From JASSUD01 sp031963405 (GTDB taxonomy: Bacteria > Pseudomonadota > Gammaproteobacteria > Burkholderiales > Burkholderiaceae), in the NCBI GenBank assembly GCA_031963405.1, contig JASSUJ010000001.1:1364001-1428000 (forward strand): a stretch of DNA of 64,000 nucleotides, read 5' to 3'. Below, piece by piece: positions 8,164 to 17,706 of this stretch. Every line of letters begins with the position of its first letter. The first letter of the stretch is position 1. The notes beneath the pieces were generated by a model. It had not been told where the DNA came from. It made no database searches and worked only from the letters and a program-made list of their open reading frames with translations. Both the position numbers and the translations under genes were made by a program.

Positions 8164-9974
8164 CTTATTCCCCCACTTAACCGGTAAGAGACGTGATTAG
8201 CGGCGTGCTTAGTCGTTTCTGTCGCTATTTGCTTAGTTGTTTCCTTAAGCGCCACAATTGGCCGCACTGGCTGGTCCGGTGAAACGTTGAGGGCACGCAG
8301 CGTATCGCTTGCGATCTGTGCGAAGATGGGCCCCGCCACCTGGCCGCCTAGATGCTGACCAGCACTTGGCTCATCCAATGAGACGGCCACGATAAGGCGT
8401 GGTGAATCAATCGGCGCGATACCCACAAAAGAGGAGCGATACTTTGATTTATCGTAGCCACGCGCGACACTCTTGTAGGCTGTGCCTGTCTTACCGCCCA
8501 CACGATAACCTGGCACTTGAGCGCTCACAGCACCTCCACCCGGCGCGACTACTGCCGCCAGCATCGTGCGCATCCTCTGCGCTATTTTGGGCGAGATGAC
8601 TTGCGGCCCAGTTATCGCGTCATTGTCATTCTTGAAAATGGTGACAGGCAGCAACTGCCCATCGTGCGCGAGTACGGTGTAAGCACGCGCTATCTGGAAT
8701 AACGAGGCTGAAATACCGTAGCCATATGACATCGTGGCTTGCTCAATACGCCGCCAGTTTTTCCAAGGGCGCAAGCGACCCGATACCGCACCTGGGAAGC
8801 CAATCTGTGGTGCCTGCCCAAAACCAACGCTGGTAAACATATTCCACATTTCTTCCGGCTGCAGCTGCATGGCAATTTTGGTCGTACCGATATTGCTTGA
8901 TTTTTGAATCACCCCAGCCACCGTTAAGGTACCAAAATCACGCGTGTCGCTAATGGTTGCGGCGTCTAGTTTGTAGCGCCCTGGACTGACATTAACTAAG
9001 GTGTTGGGCGTGACACGACCCAAATCAAGCGCCAGCGAAATGGTGAACGGTTTCATAATCGAACCTGGCTCAAAAGTGTCGGTCAGCACGCGATTACGCA
9101 ACTGTTCCCCACTCAAGCGAGCGCGATTATTCGGGTTGTAGGTAGGAAAATTAACCAGCGCCAATACTTCACCCGTGCGAGCATCCAGCACGATGGCAGC
9201 GCCCGCACGCGCTTTGTTACGCTCCACCGCCGCTTTTAAAGCGGTATAGGCAATGTATTGAATCTTGGTATCGACCGAAAGCGTCAAATCTTTACCATCG
9301 CGTGGCGTAACGAGCTCATCGACATCTTCAACAATACGGCCCATCCGATCTTTAATCACACGTCGGCTACCCGGCACGCTAGCCAGTTGCTGCTGCATGC
9401 CAAGCTCGATGCCTTCCTGGCCTTGGTCTTCAACATTGGTAAAGCCAATTAAATGCGCAGCAATCTCGCCTTCTGGATAAAAGCGCTTATATTCTTTGCG
9501 CTGGTAAATGCCGGGAATGTTTAGCGCCGCAACTTGATCAGCAATTTCGATAGGAACTTGGCGTTTGATATAGACAAAATTTCGATCAACTGAAAGTTTG
9601 GTGCGAAGCTCTCGCGTGCTCATGCCTAGCAGCTTGCTCAGCGCTGCCATTTTTTGATAGGCAATATCTGGCACATCTTCAGGAATGGCCCAGATGGCGC
9701 GCACAGGGAGGCTCGTCGCTAGCACCACACCGTTACGATCAAAGATTTTGCCGCGTGTGGCACTAAGTTCGAGGGTGCGCTGATAGCGACTTTCGCCTTG
9801 CTTTTGATAAAAATCATTGCCCGGCCCTTGAATCCAAAAAACACGCACAATAAGTACAACGAATGCAATAAATAAAAAAAATACGATCAGTTTCGAGCGC
9901 CACATTGGCAGATGTGCAGATAGCACCGGCTGCCCGGCTAATACGCTAGGTTTGTGAGGCGGACGCGCTTTCAC
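8160..9974 (-). CDS. ftsI: septal transpeptidase FtsI (PBP3)
   Basis: Cross-links septal peptidoglycan in the periplasm. One membrane anchor spans about residues 28-47. The PBP dimer domain follows, then the transpeptidase domain with SxxK in GSIMKPFT (Ser305, Lys308), SxN in KSSNIG near 360 and KTGTAYKS near 495. Length 604 is typical for betaproteobacteria. The start overlaps the ftsL stop and its stop overlaps the murE start, both as ATGA, so the run is translationally coupled. Confidence 0.97.
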   Translation of the reverse strand: MKARPPHKPSVLAGQPVLSAHLPMWRSKLIVFFLFIAFVVLIVRVFWIQGPGNDFYQKQGESRYQRTLELSATRGKIFDRNGVVLATSLPVRAIWAIPEDVPDIAYQKMAALSKLLGMSTRELRTKLSVDRNFVYIKRQVPIEIADQVAALNIPGIYQRKEYKRFYPEGEIAAHLIGFTNVEDQGQEGIELGMQQQLASVPGSRRVIKDRMGRIVEDVDELVTPRDGKDLTLSVDTKIQYIAYTALKAAVERNKARAGAAIVLDARTGEVLALVNFPTYNPNNRARLSGEQLRNRVLTDTFEPGSIMKPFTISLALDLGRVTPNTLVNVSPGRYKLDAATISDTRDFGTLTVAGVIQKSSNIGTTKIAMQLQPEEMWNMFTSVGFGQAPQIGFPGAVSGRLRPWKNWRRIEQATMSYGYGISASLFQIARAYTVLAHDGQLLPVTIFKNDNDAITGPQVISPKIAQRMRTMLAAVVAPGGGAVSAQVPGYRVGGKTGTAYKSVARGYDKSKYRSSFVGIAPIDSPRLIVAVSLDEPSAGQHLGGQVAGPIFAQIASDTLRALNVSPDQPVRPIVALKETTKQIATETTKHAANHVSYRLSGGIR

Positions 9975-10276
9975 CGCTCACTCCGCTGCTTATTCTGTGC
10001 CATAGAGGCTATTGCAGGCGTGCGCAGATACTGCGTATGCACGGCTGTCAAAGGCTGCATCTTGAGTCGATGGGCTGCGATGCTTTGGATGCGTGAAATT
10101 TTCGATAACGCACCTTGGTCATACTGCAGCTGCGCCTCATCTTGCTTAAGCTGATTTTCCTGGCTATGCGCACGCTCCAGCTCAACAAAGAGCAGGCGCT
10201 GATGATACGTCGCTCGCACGACTGATAAGGCGCACCCTATCAAGCACACTAGCAAGAACACATTGAGGCGGCTCAT
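9971..10276 (-). CDS. ftsL: cell division protein FtsL
   Basis: Small bitopic membrane protein of 101 residues that acts with FtsB and FtsQ to activate FtsWI. The first 20 residues form a membrane segment (LNVFLLVCLIGCALSVVRAT), followed by a periplasmic coiled-coil stretch rich in Glu and Gln (LFVELERAHSQENQLKQDEA). Sequence conservation in this family is weak; position between rsmH and ftsI, with 4-base overlaps on both sides, carries most of the identification. Confidence 0.92.
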   Translation of the reverse strand: MSRLNVFLLVCLIGCALSVVRATYHQRLLFVELERAHSQENQLKQDEAQLQYDQGALSKISRIQSIAAHRLKMQPLTAVHTQYLRTPAIASMAQNKQRSER

Positions 10277-11235
10277 TTTGCAACTTTTTGCGCAATGCGC
10301 ATCACGGCAGAGCGCGCACGCGGGTTACTCTCTACCTCGCCAGCGCTGGCGTACACTCGGCCCAATAACTTCAGCGGTGGGGTAGGTAAATCAGCATCTC
10401 GCAGCGGCAGATTACGACTGGCTGCACCGGCGAAGGCTTCCAGGTTGGCGTGCGCTTTCATAAAACGTTTCACTATTCGATCTTCAAGCGAATGAAAGCT
10501 GATCACGACTAAGCGCCCCCCTTGCTCTACCAATCCTAAAGCTGCTTCAAGGGCTGCGCTTAAGTCCGCTAATTCTTGATTGATCTGTATGCGTATCGCT
10601 TGGAAAGTACGGGTAGCAGGATGGATATTGGCGTGCCGGTCTTTCGTTTTCACCACACGCGCCACGATTTCCGCTAATTCACGCGTACTCTCAAGCGGCC
10701 CAAGAACATCAGACTGATCCCGGCGCTCCACAATCACTCTGGCAACCCGACCCGCGAAGCGTTCTTCGCCATACTCTCTAATGACTTGGGCTAACTGCGC
10801 TTGCGAGACAGTCGCCAGCCACTGTGCTGCTGTCTCACCGCGTGTTGAATCCATTCTCATATCGAGCGGACCATCTAAGCGAAAACTAAAGCCGCGCATG
10901 GGATCCTCCAATTGTGGAGACGACACACCCAAATCAAGCAAAATACCCGACACTTGCTGCACGCCACGTTGCGCTAACTCCGCTTGCATGGCGGCAAAAC
11001 TGTTATGAATGCAGGCAAAGCGCGTGTCTTTAATCTCACGCGCTACTGCTTGTGCCTGAGGATCTTTATCAAATCCAATTAAACGCCCTTGTGGGTTAAG
11101 CCGCTCAAGCACTGCTTTACTATGCCCACCACGCCCGAAAGTGCCATCGATATAAATGCCATCGGGCCGCCATACCAAGGCACTTACCGCTTCCTCAAGC
11201 AACACCGCTTGATGGGATAGAGCGACTTCTGCCAT
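10273..11235 (-). CDS. rsmH: 16S rRNA (cytosine(1402)-N(4))-methyltransferase RsmH (MraW)
   Basis: SAM-dependent methyltransferase that modifies C1402 in the decoding centre of 16S rRNA. The N-terminal HQAVLLEEAVSAL and GTFGRGGHSKAVLERL form the SAM site, DLGVSSPQLEDPMRGFSF and LVVISFHSLEDRIVKRF are family signatures. Length 320 is normal. It is the second gene of the dcw operon, about 190 bases downstream of mraZ; a short palindrome (11277-11322) lies in that gap. Confidence 0.97.
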   Translation of the reverse strand: MAEVALSHQAVLLEEAVSALVWRPDGIYIDGTFGRGGHSKAVLERLNPQGRLIGFDKDPQAQAVAREIKDTRFACIHNSFAAMQAELAQRGVQQVSGILLDLGVSSPQLEDPMRGFSFRLDGPLDMRMDSTRGETAAQWLATVSQAQLAQVIREYGEERFAGRVARVIVERRDQSDVLGPLESTRELAEIVARVVKTKDRHANIHPATRTFQAIRIQINQELADLSAALEAALGLVEQGGRLVVISFHSLEDRIVKRFMKAHANLEAFAGAASRNLPLRDADLPTPPLKLLGRVYASAGEVESNPRARSAVMRIAQKVAK

Positions 11236-11276
11236 ATTTAGTGACCAAATATTAAAAGAACATCAGAAAAAATTTA

Positions 11277-11322
11277 GGGACGATCTGCATAACCGCAGAC
11301 AGTGTCATGCAGACTTTCCTTA
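11277..11322. repeat. type C palindrome between mraZ and rsmH
   Basis: Arms GATCTGCATAAC and GTCATGCAGACTTTCCTTA are imperfect complements. The same TCTGCATAAC/GTTATGCAGA core occurs at 17076-17124 and, perfectly paired, at 60140-60211. Confidence 0.6.
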
Positions 11323-11426
11323 GGGCAGCCTTTAGCTCAACACACCTCTTGCAGCATTCCACCCAATACCCGATGGTAATTTTCTGACTGCTGCATAAGT
11401 GTTTACCACTATTTCTTAATAGCTTT

Positions 11427-11858
11427 TCAAAAAGTAAAATTCTTCAATGCTTCGGGCATCTCCTGCACCATTGCCACTTGCTCTTTAGCTGCATAAGTTT
11501 GTGCATTCCAGATTTCGAAATATTCACCCATACCCAATAGCATGACTTCCTTATCAAGCGCTGCAGCTACACGTAACTCCGGCGAGATAAGCAGACGACT
11601 CGCGCTATCAATTTCCACATCAGACGCGTTGCCCAAAAAAATCCGGCGCCACCAATGGGCATCCATCGGCAGCGCCGTGATCTTATTACGGAATTGTTCC
11701 CAAGCTGGGCGAGGAAAAAGCAGCAGACATCCATCGGGGTGTTTCGTTACCGTCACCCGACCCCCTGCTTTCCCTTGTTGCAGCGCATCTCGATAGCGGG
11801 ACGGGACTGACATCCGTCCTTTCGCATCAAGTGTTAACGCTGAAGCCCCTTGGAACAC
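11427..11858 (-). CDS. mraZ: transcriptional regulator MraZ
   Basis: DNA-binding regulator of the dcw operon, 143 residues, made of two AbrB-like SpoVT folds: LTLDAKGRMSVPSRYR near the N terminus and DSASRLLISPELRVAA in the second half. The start codon is GTG (11858) with AGGAG 6 bases upstream. MraZ binds direct repeats upstream of its own gene, and such repeats are seen at 12141-12180, about 280 bases upstream of this start. The long leader between them is unusual. Confidence 0.95.
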   Translation of the reverse strand: MFQGASALTLDAKGRMSVPSRYRDALQQGKAGGRVTVTKHPDGCLLLFPRPAWEQFRNKITALPMDAHWWRRIFLGNASDVEIDSASRLLISPELRVAAALDKEVMLLGMGEYFEIWNAQTYAAKEQVAMVQEMPEALKNFTF

Positions 11859-12140
11859 TTATTTCTCCTATACCAGTACGTTTAATACGTCTGATTTTGT
11901 TCATGGCGCCCCTCCTGCACCTCATTCATATTGCTACGCTTTGCAGACCGCCTTGTGGCCCCTGTTTAGGAAGATTCTGAAAATCCCCTTCTGCGAGGGG
12001 ATAAAAATTAGAACGCTCTTAGGCGCTTTTCTTTACTTATTCACTTTCTTTATTTTCTTGGGGTTCAGCTAATTCCTAGACGGCTACCTTGGCAAAATAA
12101 GAAAGACAATTTCAGAAAATCTCGAACAGGTGCTAAGCAG

Positions 12141-12180
12141 TTTTCACACAAAATTTCACTTTCTAACACTTTTTCCCACT
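12141..12180 (-). promoter_or_regulatory. candidate MraZ operator, four direct repeats with 10-base period
   Basis: Read on the minus strand, four consecutive 10-base units start AGTGGGAAAA, AGTGTTAGAA, AGTGAAATTT and TGTGTGAAAA. MraZ boxes known from E. coli (TGGGN repeats with a 10-base period) and from mollicutes (AAAGTG repeats) have the same spacing and sequence type. Position upstream of mraZ fits autoregulation of the dcw operon. Confidence 0.75.
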
Positions 12181-12758
12181 GTAGAGCAATGCTAATCAAT
12201 GGTCAAGCTGCCTACTTGCTTTTTATATAGCTATATTTTTCCAGTAAAAACCTGAAAAACTATTCTCAAAATAATTAAAAGATTGCCAACTAAGGTAGTT
12301 TGGAAAACGCTGACTAAGCCTTAAGTAAAGCGTGCGCAAGCTCGCATTACTTTTGGAGCTTACATTTGGATAAGATAAAAATATGACGCGCAGCATTTAT
12401 TTATTCAGCGCTGTCTCTAAGGCTAGGCATTATTTCAAATACTTCTAGGCCTAGACATTAAGCAGGAAGGAAGAAAAACTTTAAGAGATCACTTAAAAAA
12501 TACTGAAAAGATATCTGTCTGCTTAATCGCTACACAGCACTTTAATAAGAATATTGGGAGGGGAATAAAAGAAAATAATGCTTCAACTCATGGACTACAA
12601 AAATTGACTTCAATAGACGCTATTAAAAACAGACAGCGCTCTCTACAAAGATTTTTAAGAAGTTGTGCAAAGTCTCAAATCAACGACTAGTAGAGGTGAA
12701 TGGCAATCATGTAAGCTGCCCCGCACAATATTGCTTCCAATTGCCGCGGCAACATGTT
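12181..12758. other. gene-free AT-rich spacer upstream of the dcw operon
   Basis: About 580 bases without a convincing reading frame. A degenerate stretch ending ATTTATTCAGCGCTG near 12396-12414 resembles the right arm of the type B repeats. Nothing else is recognised. Confidence 0.5.
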
Positions 12759-12863
12759 GAGGTGACGCAGGAACCCCAACACAGTCCATTTTTGAAAAAT
12801 AGACTCTAAAAACCTGTTCAAAGTCGCTAATTTTTATTTTTTTGAGATTTTGAACAGGCTTTT
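12759..12863. repeat. repeat remnants at the rpiA 3' end
   Basis: 12759-12809 matches the right half of a type D repeat (GTGACGCAGGAACCCCAACA, compare 18690-18710). It is followed by a separate palindrome with arms AAAAACCTGTTCAAA (12808-12822) and TTTTGAACAGGCTTTT (12848-12863) that abuts the rpiA stop and may act as its terminator hairpin on the minus strand, although the loop is long and AT-rich. Confidence 0.55.
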
Positions 12864-13578
12864 AAGCAGACTGCAAACGAGTGCGGGGATAGGTAAGCGT
12901 TTGCACACCTGTATCAGTACTTAATAAGCACATGTCCGCATGTCGTTTAGCAAACAGCCCCACCGTTACCACGCCAGGCCAACTACCAATTTCGGCTTCC
13001 AATGCCACGGGATCGGCAATTTGCAATCCTTTTACGTCGATAATTTGGTGTCCATTTTCAGTGATGTAAGGTGTGCCATCTGATGCCATACGCATCACCG
13101 GCTCTCCTTTTAGCGCTGTTAATTTACGACTTAATGCAGCGCGAGCGAGCGGTACAACTTCAATCGGCAAGGCAAAGCCACCCAACATTTCGACGCGCTT
13201 TGAAGCATCCGCAATACAGACAAATACGTCAGCTACCATCGCCACAATTTTTTCGCGAGTTAGTGCGCCGCCACCGCCTTTGATCATATGCCCAACTGCG
13301 TCAATCTCATCAGCCCCATCGATATAAATCGGCAAATGATCAAGCTGGTTAAGATCAAGCACTGGTATTTGGTGTGCATTCAGTCGCGCGGTAGTCGCCA
13401 CTGAACTCGAAACAGCACCACGATAGCGTTGCGCAAAACCTAAATCAGCCAGCGCATCAATAAAACAATTAGCGGTTGAGCCAGTGCCCACGCCAATCAC
13501 TTCGCCTGCCGGAATATGGGCAACGACATAGTTAGCCGCCGCTTGTCCAACTAGGCGCTTTAGCTCATCTTGCTTCAT
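12862..13578 (-). CDS. rpiA: ribose-5-phosphate isomerase A
   Basis: Interconverts ribose 5-phosphate and ribulose 5-phosphate in the non-oxidative pentose phosphate pathway. GVGTGSTANCFIDAL near residue 30 and the glycine-rich KGGGGALTREKIVA near 102 with DGADEID upstream are RpiA signatures. Length 238 is normal. Its ATG overlaps the rlmB stop as ATGA, so the two are co-transcribed and probably translationally coupled. Confidence 0.97.
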   Translation of the reverse strand: MKQDELKRLVGQAAANYVVAHIPAGEVIGVGTGSTANCFIDALADLGFAQRYRGAVSSSVATTARLNAHQIPVLDLNQLDHLPIYIDGADEIDAVGHMIKGGGGALTREKIVAMVADVFVCIADASKRVEMLGGFALPIEVVPLARAALSRKLTALKGEPVMRMASDGTPYITENGHQIIDVKGLQIADPVALEAEIGSWPGVVTVGLFAKRHADMCLLSTDTGVQTLTYPRTRLQSA

Positions 13579-14318
13579 GCTTTCCCAGCTCTTTGTCGCA
13601 CGGCCTCAAATAGGCACACCCCACTCGCCACTGACACGTTTAAGCTCTCGATGCTACCTGCCATCGGAATATGAATCAAAGCATCGCAAGTCTCGCGAGT
13701 CAGTCGCCGCATGCCCTCGCCTTCTGCCCCCATGACTATTGCAAGCGGGCCAATTAATGATTCTTCATAGAGGCTTTTGGGTGCATCATCAGACGCCCCG
13801 ACCACCCAAACACCGTACTCTTGCAGCTCGCGCAAAGACCGGGCAAGGTTGGTCACGGTCAAATAAGGAACAGTTTCAGCTGCGCCACTTGCCACTTTTT
13901 TGGCTGTCGCATTGAGGCCAACCGCACGGTCCCGCGGCGCGATCACGCCGTGCGCACCTACCGCATCGGCAACACGCAAGCATGCGCCTAGATTATGCGG
14001 GTCGGTAACGCCATCAAGCACTAATAAAAGAGGTGGCCCGACTATAGTCGACAATAGCTCAGTCAAATTTTGCGTCAACACAATTTCAGCAGCGCGAGCT
14101 ACCACGCCTTGATGGCGATCAATACCAACTAACCCATGTAGGCGGCGCGCATCGGCGGCGATTAGGCGTACACCCGCATCGCCTGCCAGCTGCAAGAAAT
14201 CCAGCATGCGCCGATCACGACGATCAGGATCGTAATAAATTTCGTCAATCGTGGAGACATTATGTTTCAGCCGTGCCGTAACGGCGTGAAAGCCATAGAG
14301 AAGTTTAGAGCTAGCCAA
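13575..14318 (-). CDS. rlmB: 23S rRNA (guanosine(2251)-2'-O)-methyltransferase RlmB
   Basis: SpoU/TrmH-class methyltransferase with a trefoil knot. The N-terminal substrate-binding part (LLYGFHAVTARLKHN) precedes the three SpoU motifs: DPHNLGACLRVADA, IVMGAEGEGMRRL and SIESLNVSVASGVCLFE. The start codon is TTG at 14318; homologues begin at the same place (M-x-x-L-LYGFHAV). It lies between rnr and rpiA on the same strand, with about 137 bases to rnr. Confidence 0.96.
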   Translation of the reverse strand: MASSKLLYGFHAVTARLKHNVSTIDEIYYDPDRRDRRMLDFLQLAGDAGVRLIAADARRLHGLVGIDRHQGVVARAAEIVLTQNLTELLSTIVGPPLLLVLDGVTDPHNLGACLRVADAVGAHGVIAPRDRAVGLNATAKKVASGAAETVPYLTVTNLARSLRELQEYGVWVVGASDDAPKSLYEESLIGPLAIVMGAEGEGMRRLTRETCDALIHIPMAGSIESLNVSVASGVCLFEAVRQRAGKA

Positions 14319-14455
14319 CTGTGGACCTATAGATAAATAACAAACACTAAAAAAACACTGAATAAACTGAAAGCAGCCTTGTGCGTTTTACCGTACAAAT
14401 GGACTAAAGGATTGGCATGCTCTTTTGAATTGACTCAGTGTTTCCTAAAATTTTT

Positions 14456-16867
14456 CTACTGACTGGATTTGCTGCGCGAAGTGCGGCGTCGTGTAGCTGG
14501 GCGACGGGCAGCAGACTTAGCTGCTACTTTTTCTGTCACTTTTGCCGCAGCCTTTTTAGGTGCAGCCTTGCTACGACTCTGCTTTGCTGGCGCCTTGCTT
14601 AACGCGTTTTTTGTCTTAGTTTCAGACACCAACTGAAAATCAATTTTGCGAGCGCTCAAATCTACTTTCATCACTTGCACACGCACGCGATCAGACAAGC
14701 GGTAGCGTAGCCCTGTACGTTCGCCGCGCAACTCATTTTTCACTTCGTCGTATTGGAAGTAATCAGTGCCAAGTTCGGTTACATGCACTAAACCTTCAAC
14801 GAAAAGCGTATCGAGCTGAATGAAAAGACCAAACGGTGTTACCCCATTCACCATGCCGTCAAACTCTTCACCGAGCTTATCGCGCATGAAATAACATTTC
14901 AGCCATGCTTCCACATCACGCGAGGCTTCATCGGCACGCCGTTCATTAGTTGAACAATGTTGGCCGAGCATTTGCCAAACAACCTGCTCAGGATGCTTAT
15001 GCGCCTGCTTTCCTCCTGCCTTTTTCTCTGCCTTTTTGTCTCTGTCGTCTTTAGCTGCGCGCGCTGACGAAGAAAGGGTGAGATTTAACTCTATTTCCGG
15101 CGGAATGGTGGGTTTATATTGATGACCTTGAATGATGGCATGCAAGGCACGATGGGTAAGCAAATCAGGATAGCGCCGAATGGGGCTAGTGAAATGAGCA
15201 TAAGCTTCATAAGCCAGCCCAAAATGGCCAATATTGTCAGGGCTGTAAACCGCTTGTTGCATCGAGCGCAAGAGCATGGTTTGTAGCATCTGCGCGTCTG
15301 GGCGCTCACGAATCTGCGTGAGTAAGGTGGCATAGTCGTTCGCCTGCGGCGTCGTGCCCCCCCCTAAGTTCAAACCAAGTTCACGCAGGAAAGTGCGCAA
15401 AGTGGTGAGCTTTTCTTCAGTAGGCGTCGCATGGATACGATATAGCCCAGCGTGATCATGGCGCTTCAGAAAATCAGCGGTACACACATTCGCCGCCAAC
15501 ATACATTCTTCAATTAATTTATGCGCTTCATTACGGTGGCGCGGCAAAATTTGCTCGATTTTGCCCAGTTCATTACAAACAATATAGGTTTCAAGCGTCT
15601 CAAAATCGAGTGCACCGCGTTTTTTGCGCGCGTGAGCGAGTGCTTGATAAACGTCATATAAATTTTGCAGCTGCGGCACTAAAGCTGCATGGCGCTTAGC
15701 TTCTGCACCCTTTGGATTCGCCAGAATATCGGCTACAGCAGTATAGGTAAAACGTGCCGCTGAATGGATCAAGGCTGGATAGAATTGATACGCTTTAAGC
15801 TCGCCCTGAGCACTAAATGTCATGTCGCATACCAAGGCACAGCGGTCAACGTGAGGGTTGAGTGAGCACAGGCCATTGGATAATTTTTCCGGCAACATCG
15901 GGATCACCCGACGCGGAAAATACACCGATGTACTACGCTCAAGCGCCGCTATATCAAGCGCATCATGCGCTTTAACGTAATGGGCAACATCAGCAATCGC
16001 CACAATTAGCCGAAAACCGTTACTACGGCCTAGACGTATGGGCTCACAATAAACCGCATCATCAAAATCGCGCGCATCTTCACCATCAATGGTAACAAGT
16101 GGCACATCTCGCAAATCAATGCGGTTTTTCGCATCAGCCGCCGTTACGGCATCTGGCAGTTTAGCGGCTTGCGCCTGTGCGGCATCACTAAAGCGGTGCG
16201 GCAAACCATATTTGCGCACCGCTATTTCAATCTCCATCCCTGGGTCATCAAGCTCACCCAAGACTTCAACCACTTTTCCAACAGGGGCCGTCATGCGATC
16301 AGGGAAGATAATCAATTCCACGCTCACCACTTGACCAACCCGCGCCTTACCTTGTCCACCCGAAGCAATCAGAATGTCGCGGCCGATGCGTTTATCTTCT
16401 GGCGCCACCAGCAGCGTGCCTTTTTCTTCCAATAAGCGCCCAATCACATATTGATTAGCGCGTTGGGTAACTTCTACCACATGCCCTTCAAGCCGCCCGC
16501 GACGATCTTGCCCAACCAGACGTGCCAACACACGGTCGTTGTGCATCACTTTTTGCATTTCTAGGTGCGGCAAAAAGAGGTCGGTTTGGCCATCTTCACG
16601 AATCAAAAAGCCGTATCCATCACGATGGGCTTGCACTCGGCCAGCGATAAAAGTCGCGGCATCTTGCACTTCAAAATGGCCTTGCTGATTCGCTTGAATT
16701 TGTCCATCACGCTCCATTGCGTGTATCCGCTTTAAACAACCCTCTTGTTCTGGCGGCTTAACAGCTAGTTTTTTAAACAGGTCATTAGGCGCAACTGGCC
16801 CCTTAGCAGCGCGCAGCGCTCCAAGAATTGCTTCACGGCTTGGAATCGAATAGAGAAATTGGCTCAA
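14456..16867 (-). CDS. rnr: exoribonuclease R
   Basis: 3'-5' exoribonuclease that degrades structured RNA. An N-terminal winged-helix region (PSREAILGALRAAKGPV) is followed by cold-shock domains, the RNB catalytic domain with TIDGEDARDFDDAV near residue 265, an S1 domain (FDGMVNGVTPFGLFIQLD) and a Lys/Arg/Ala-rich tail of about 60 residues that ends SRSKSSQ. The start codon is TTG (16867), supported by the N-terminal match to family members; no strong ribosome site is seen. Length 803 is normal. Confidence 0.96.
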   Translation of the reverse strand: MSQFLYSIPSREAILGALRAAKGPVAPNDLFKKLAVKPPEQEGCLKRIHAMERDGQIQANQQGHFEVQDAATFIAGRVQAHRDGYGFLIREDGQTDLFLPHLEMQKVMHNDRVLARLVGQDRRGRLEGHVVEVTQRANQYVIGRLLEEKGTLLVAPEDKRIGRDILIASGGQGKARVGQVVSVELIIFPDRMTAPVGKVVEVLGELDDPGMEIEIAVRKYGLPHRFSDAAQAQAAKLPDAVTAADAKNRIDLRDVPLVTIDGEDARDFDDAVYCEPIRLGRSNGFRLIVAIADVAHYVKAHDALDIAALERSTSVYFPRRVIPMLPEKLSNGLCSLNPHVDRCALVCDMTFSAQGELKAYQFYPALIHSAARFTYTAVADILANPKGAEAKRHAALVPQLQNLYDVYQALAHARKKRGALDFETLETYIVCNELGKIEQILPRHRNEAHKLIEECMLAANVCTADFLKRHDHAGLYRIHATPTEEKLTTLRTFLRELGLNLGGGTTPQANDYATLLTQIRERPDAQMLQTMLLRSMQQAVYSPDNIGHFGLAYEAYAHFTSPIRRYPDLLTHRALHAIIQGHQYKPTIPPEIELNLTLSSSARAAKDDRDKKAEKKAGGKQAHKHPEQVVWQMLGQHCSTNERRADEASRDVEAWLKCYFMRDKLGEEFDGMVNGVTPFGLFIQLDTLFVEGLVHVTELGTDYFQYDEVKNELRGERTGLRYRLSDRVRVQVMKVDLSARKIDFQLVSETKTKNALSKAPAKQSRSKAAPKKAAAKVTEKVAAKSAARRPATRRRTSRSKSSQ

Positions 16868-16921
16868 GAGAAAGGCTTCAAAAAGTTTTTATCGTACAGG
16901 CAAAAAATTCACCTGCTTTAT

Positions 16922-17079
16922 TAAGCACCTATTCATAGTTTCTCAAAAGCACCCTTCTTCGGTATTTGTCGAATCCGGTGCAGTGCTCGGAATCCTCATG
17001 TACTTAAGTACATTCCGGCTTCCTCGCTCCTGCCTCCCCCAATAAGGGCACTTTTGAAAAACGCTGAACAGATTCTAGG
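16922..17079. repeat. type A palindromic repeat downstream-side of rnr start
   Basis: Arms TAAGCACCTATTCATAGTTT and the complement of CTAGAATCTGTTCAGCG.. share the element CTCAAAAGCACCCTT/AAGGGCACTTTTG. The core, read in inverse orientation, is GTGCTCGGAATCCTCATGTAC-TTAA-GTACATTCCGG split over 16983-17018, the hallmark of the family. Confidence 0.85.
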
Positions 17080-17124
17080 AAGGTCTGCATGTCACCGCCA
17101 GCGGGGTTATGCAGACCTTCCTTA
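17076..17124. repeat. type C palindrome
   Basis: TAGGAAGGTCTGCAT (17076-17090) pairs with ATGCAGACCTTCCTTA (17109-17124) over 14 perfect bases around an 18-base centre. Same family as 60140-60211. Confidence 0.8.
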
Positions 17125-17213
17125 ATGTTTAATTAAAACATAATGCTAAGCATTCTAACACTGGCTAAAGCCTCGCCGCTGCTACCCACTATTTCAACGT
17201 CTTAAGTTGATGT

Positions 17214-17320
17214 AGGGAAGCACTGAAACAGGCACACGCAAAAAACGTCAACACAGATCGCATGCTTTGCACACGAAGGAAGGATGAGACCTCTCTCGAT
17301 TTGTTCAGTACGAGCTTAGC
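17214..17320. repeat. type B palindromic repeat
   Basis: Left arm AGGGAAGCACTGAAACAGGC and right arm GATTTGTTCAGTACGAGCTTA are imperfect complements, with an internal GAAGGAAGGATGAGACCTCT. It matches the TTAAGGAAGCGCTGAAT type seen at 27284, 29992, 56977 and 58321. Confidence 0.65.
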
Positions 17321-17383
17321 TTAGAACCTGTCCTCAAGCGTTTATATCCTACAAAAAAACGCCGAAGCCCTTATCTTTAACCC

Positions 17384-17551
17384 TCAACCGACGCTCGGCT
17401 CATTCTCACCAGGTATTTTATTAGGCCTGTCATGCGGCGCTTGCTGGCGTTTCTCATCATTGCGTTGCGGCATGCGGCTATGCGCGTTGTCGTTATGCTT
17501 AACTGCTTTCGGTGTGCTAAAAGTATCGGACTTATCACTAGGCTGGCTCAT
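17384..17551 (-). CDS. small hydrophilic protein, 55 residues
   Basis: An ATG at 17551 preceded by AGGAG at a spacing of 6 opens a 55-codon frame ending at a TGA (17384-17386). The product is very hydrophilic and charged (MSQPSDKSDTFSTPKAV at the start, DRPNKIPGENEPSVG at the end), with no hydrophobic segment. I do not recognise the family with certainty; short acidic/polar proteins of this kind are common in Burkholderia. It is the only reading frame with a good ribosome site in this repeat-rich kilobase. A longer frame on the other strand (17432-17710) has no ribosome site and is probably its shadow. Confidence 0.5.
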   Translation of the reverse strand: MSQPSDKSDTFSTPKAVKHNDNAHSRMPQRNDEKRQQAPHDRPNKIPGENEPSVG

Positions 17552-17706
17552 TTTCTGCTCCTGCTGTTCTTCTCGTTGCTTTCGCTTTGCTTATTTTGCC
17601 CGCTAAAAGGAAACGCTAAATCAAGAGCGAGCAAAGAATGTCGGTGCAGTTATACGTCTAACACGACAAAAAATATGGCATCGCTTTCGAATAGCTCCGA
17701 ATTTCC

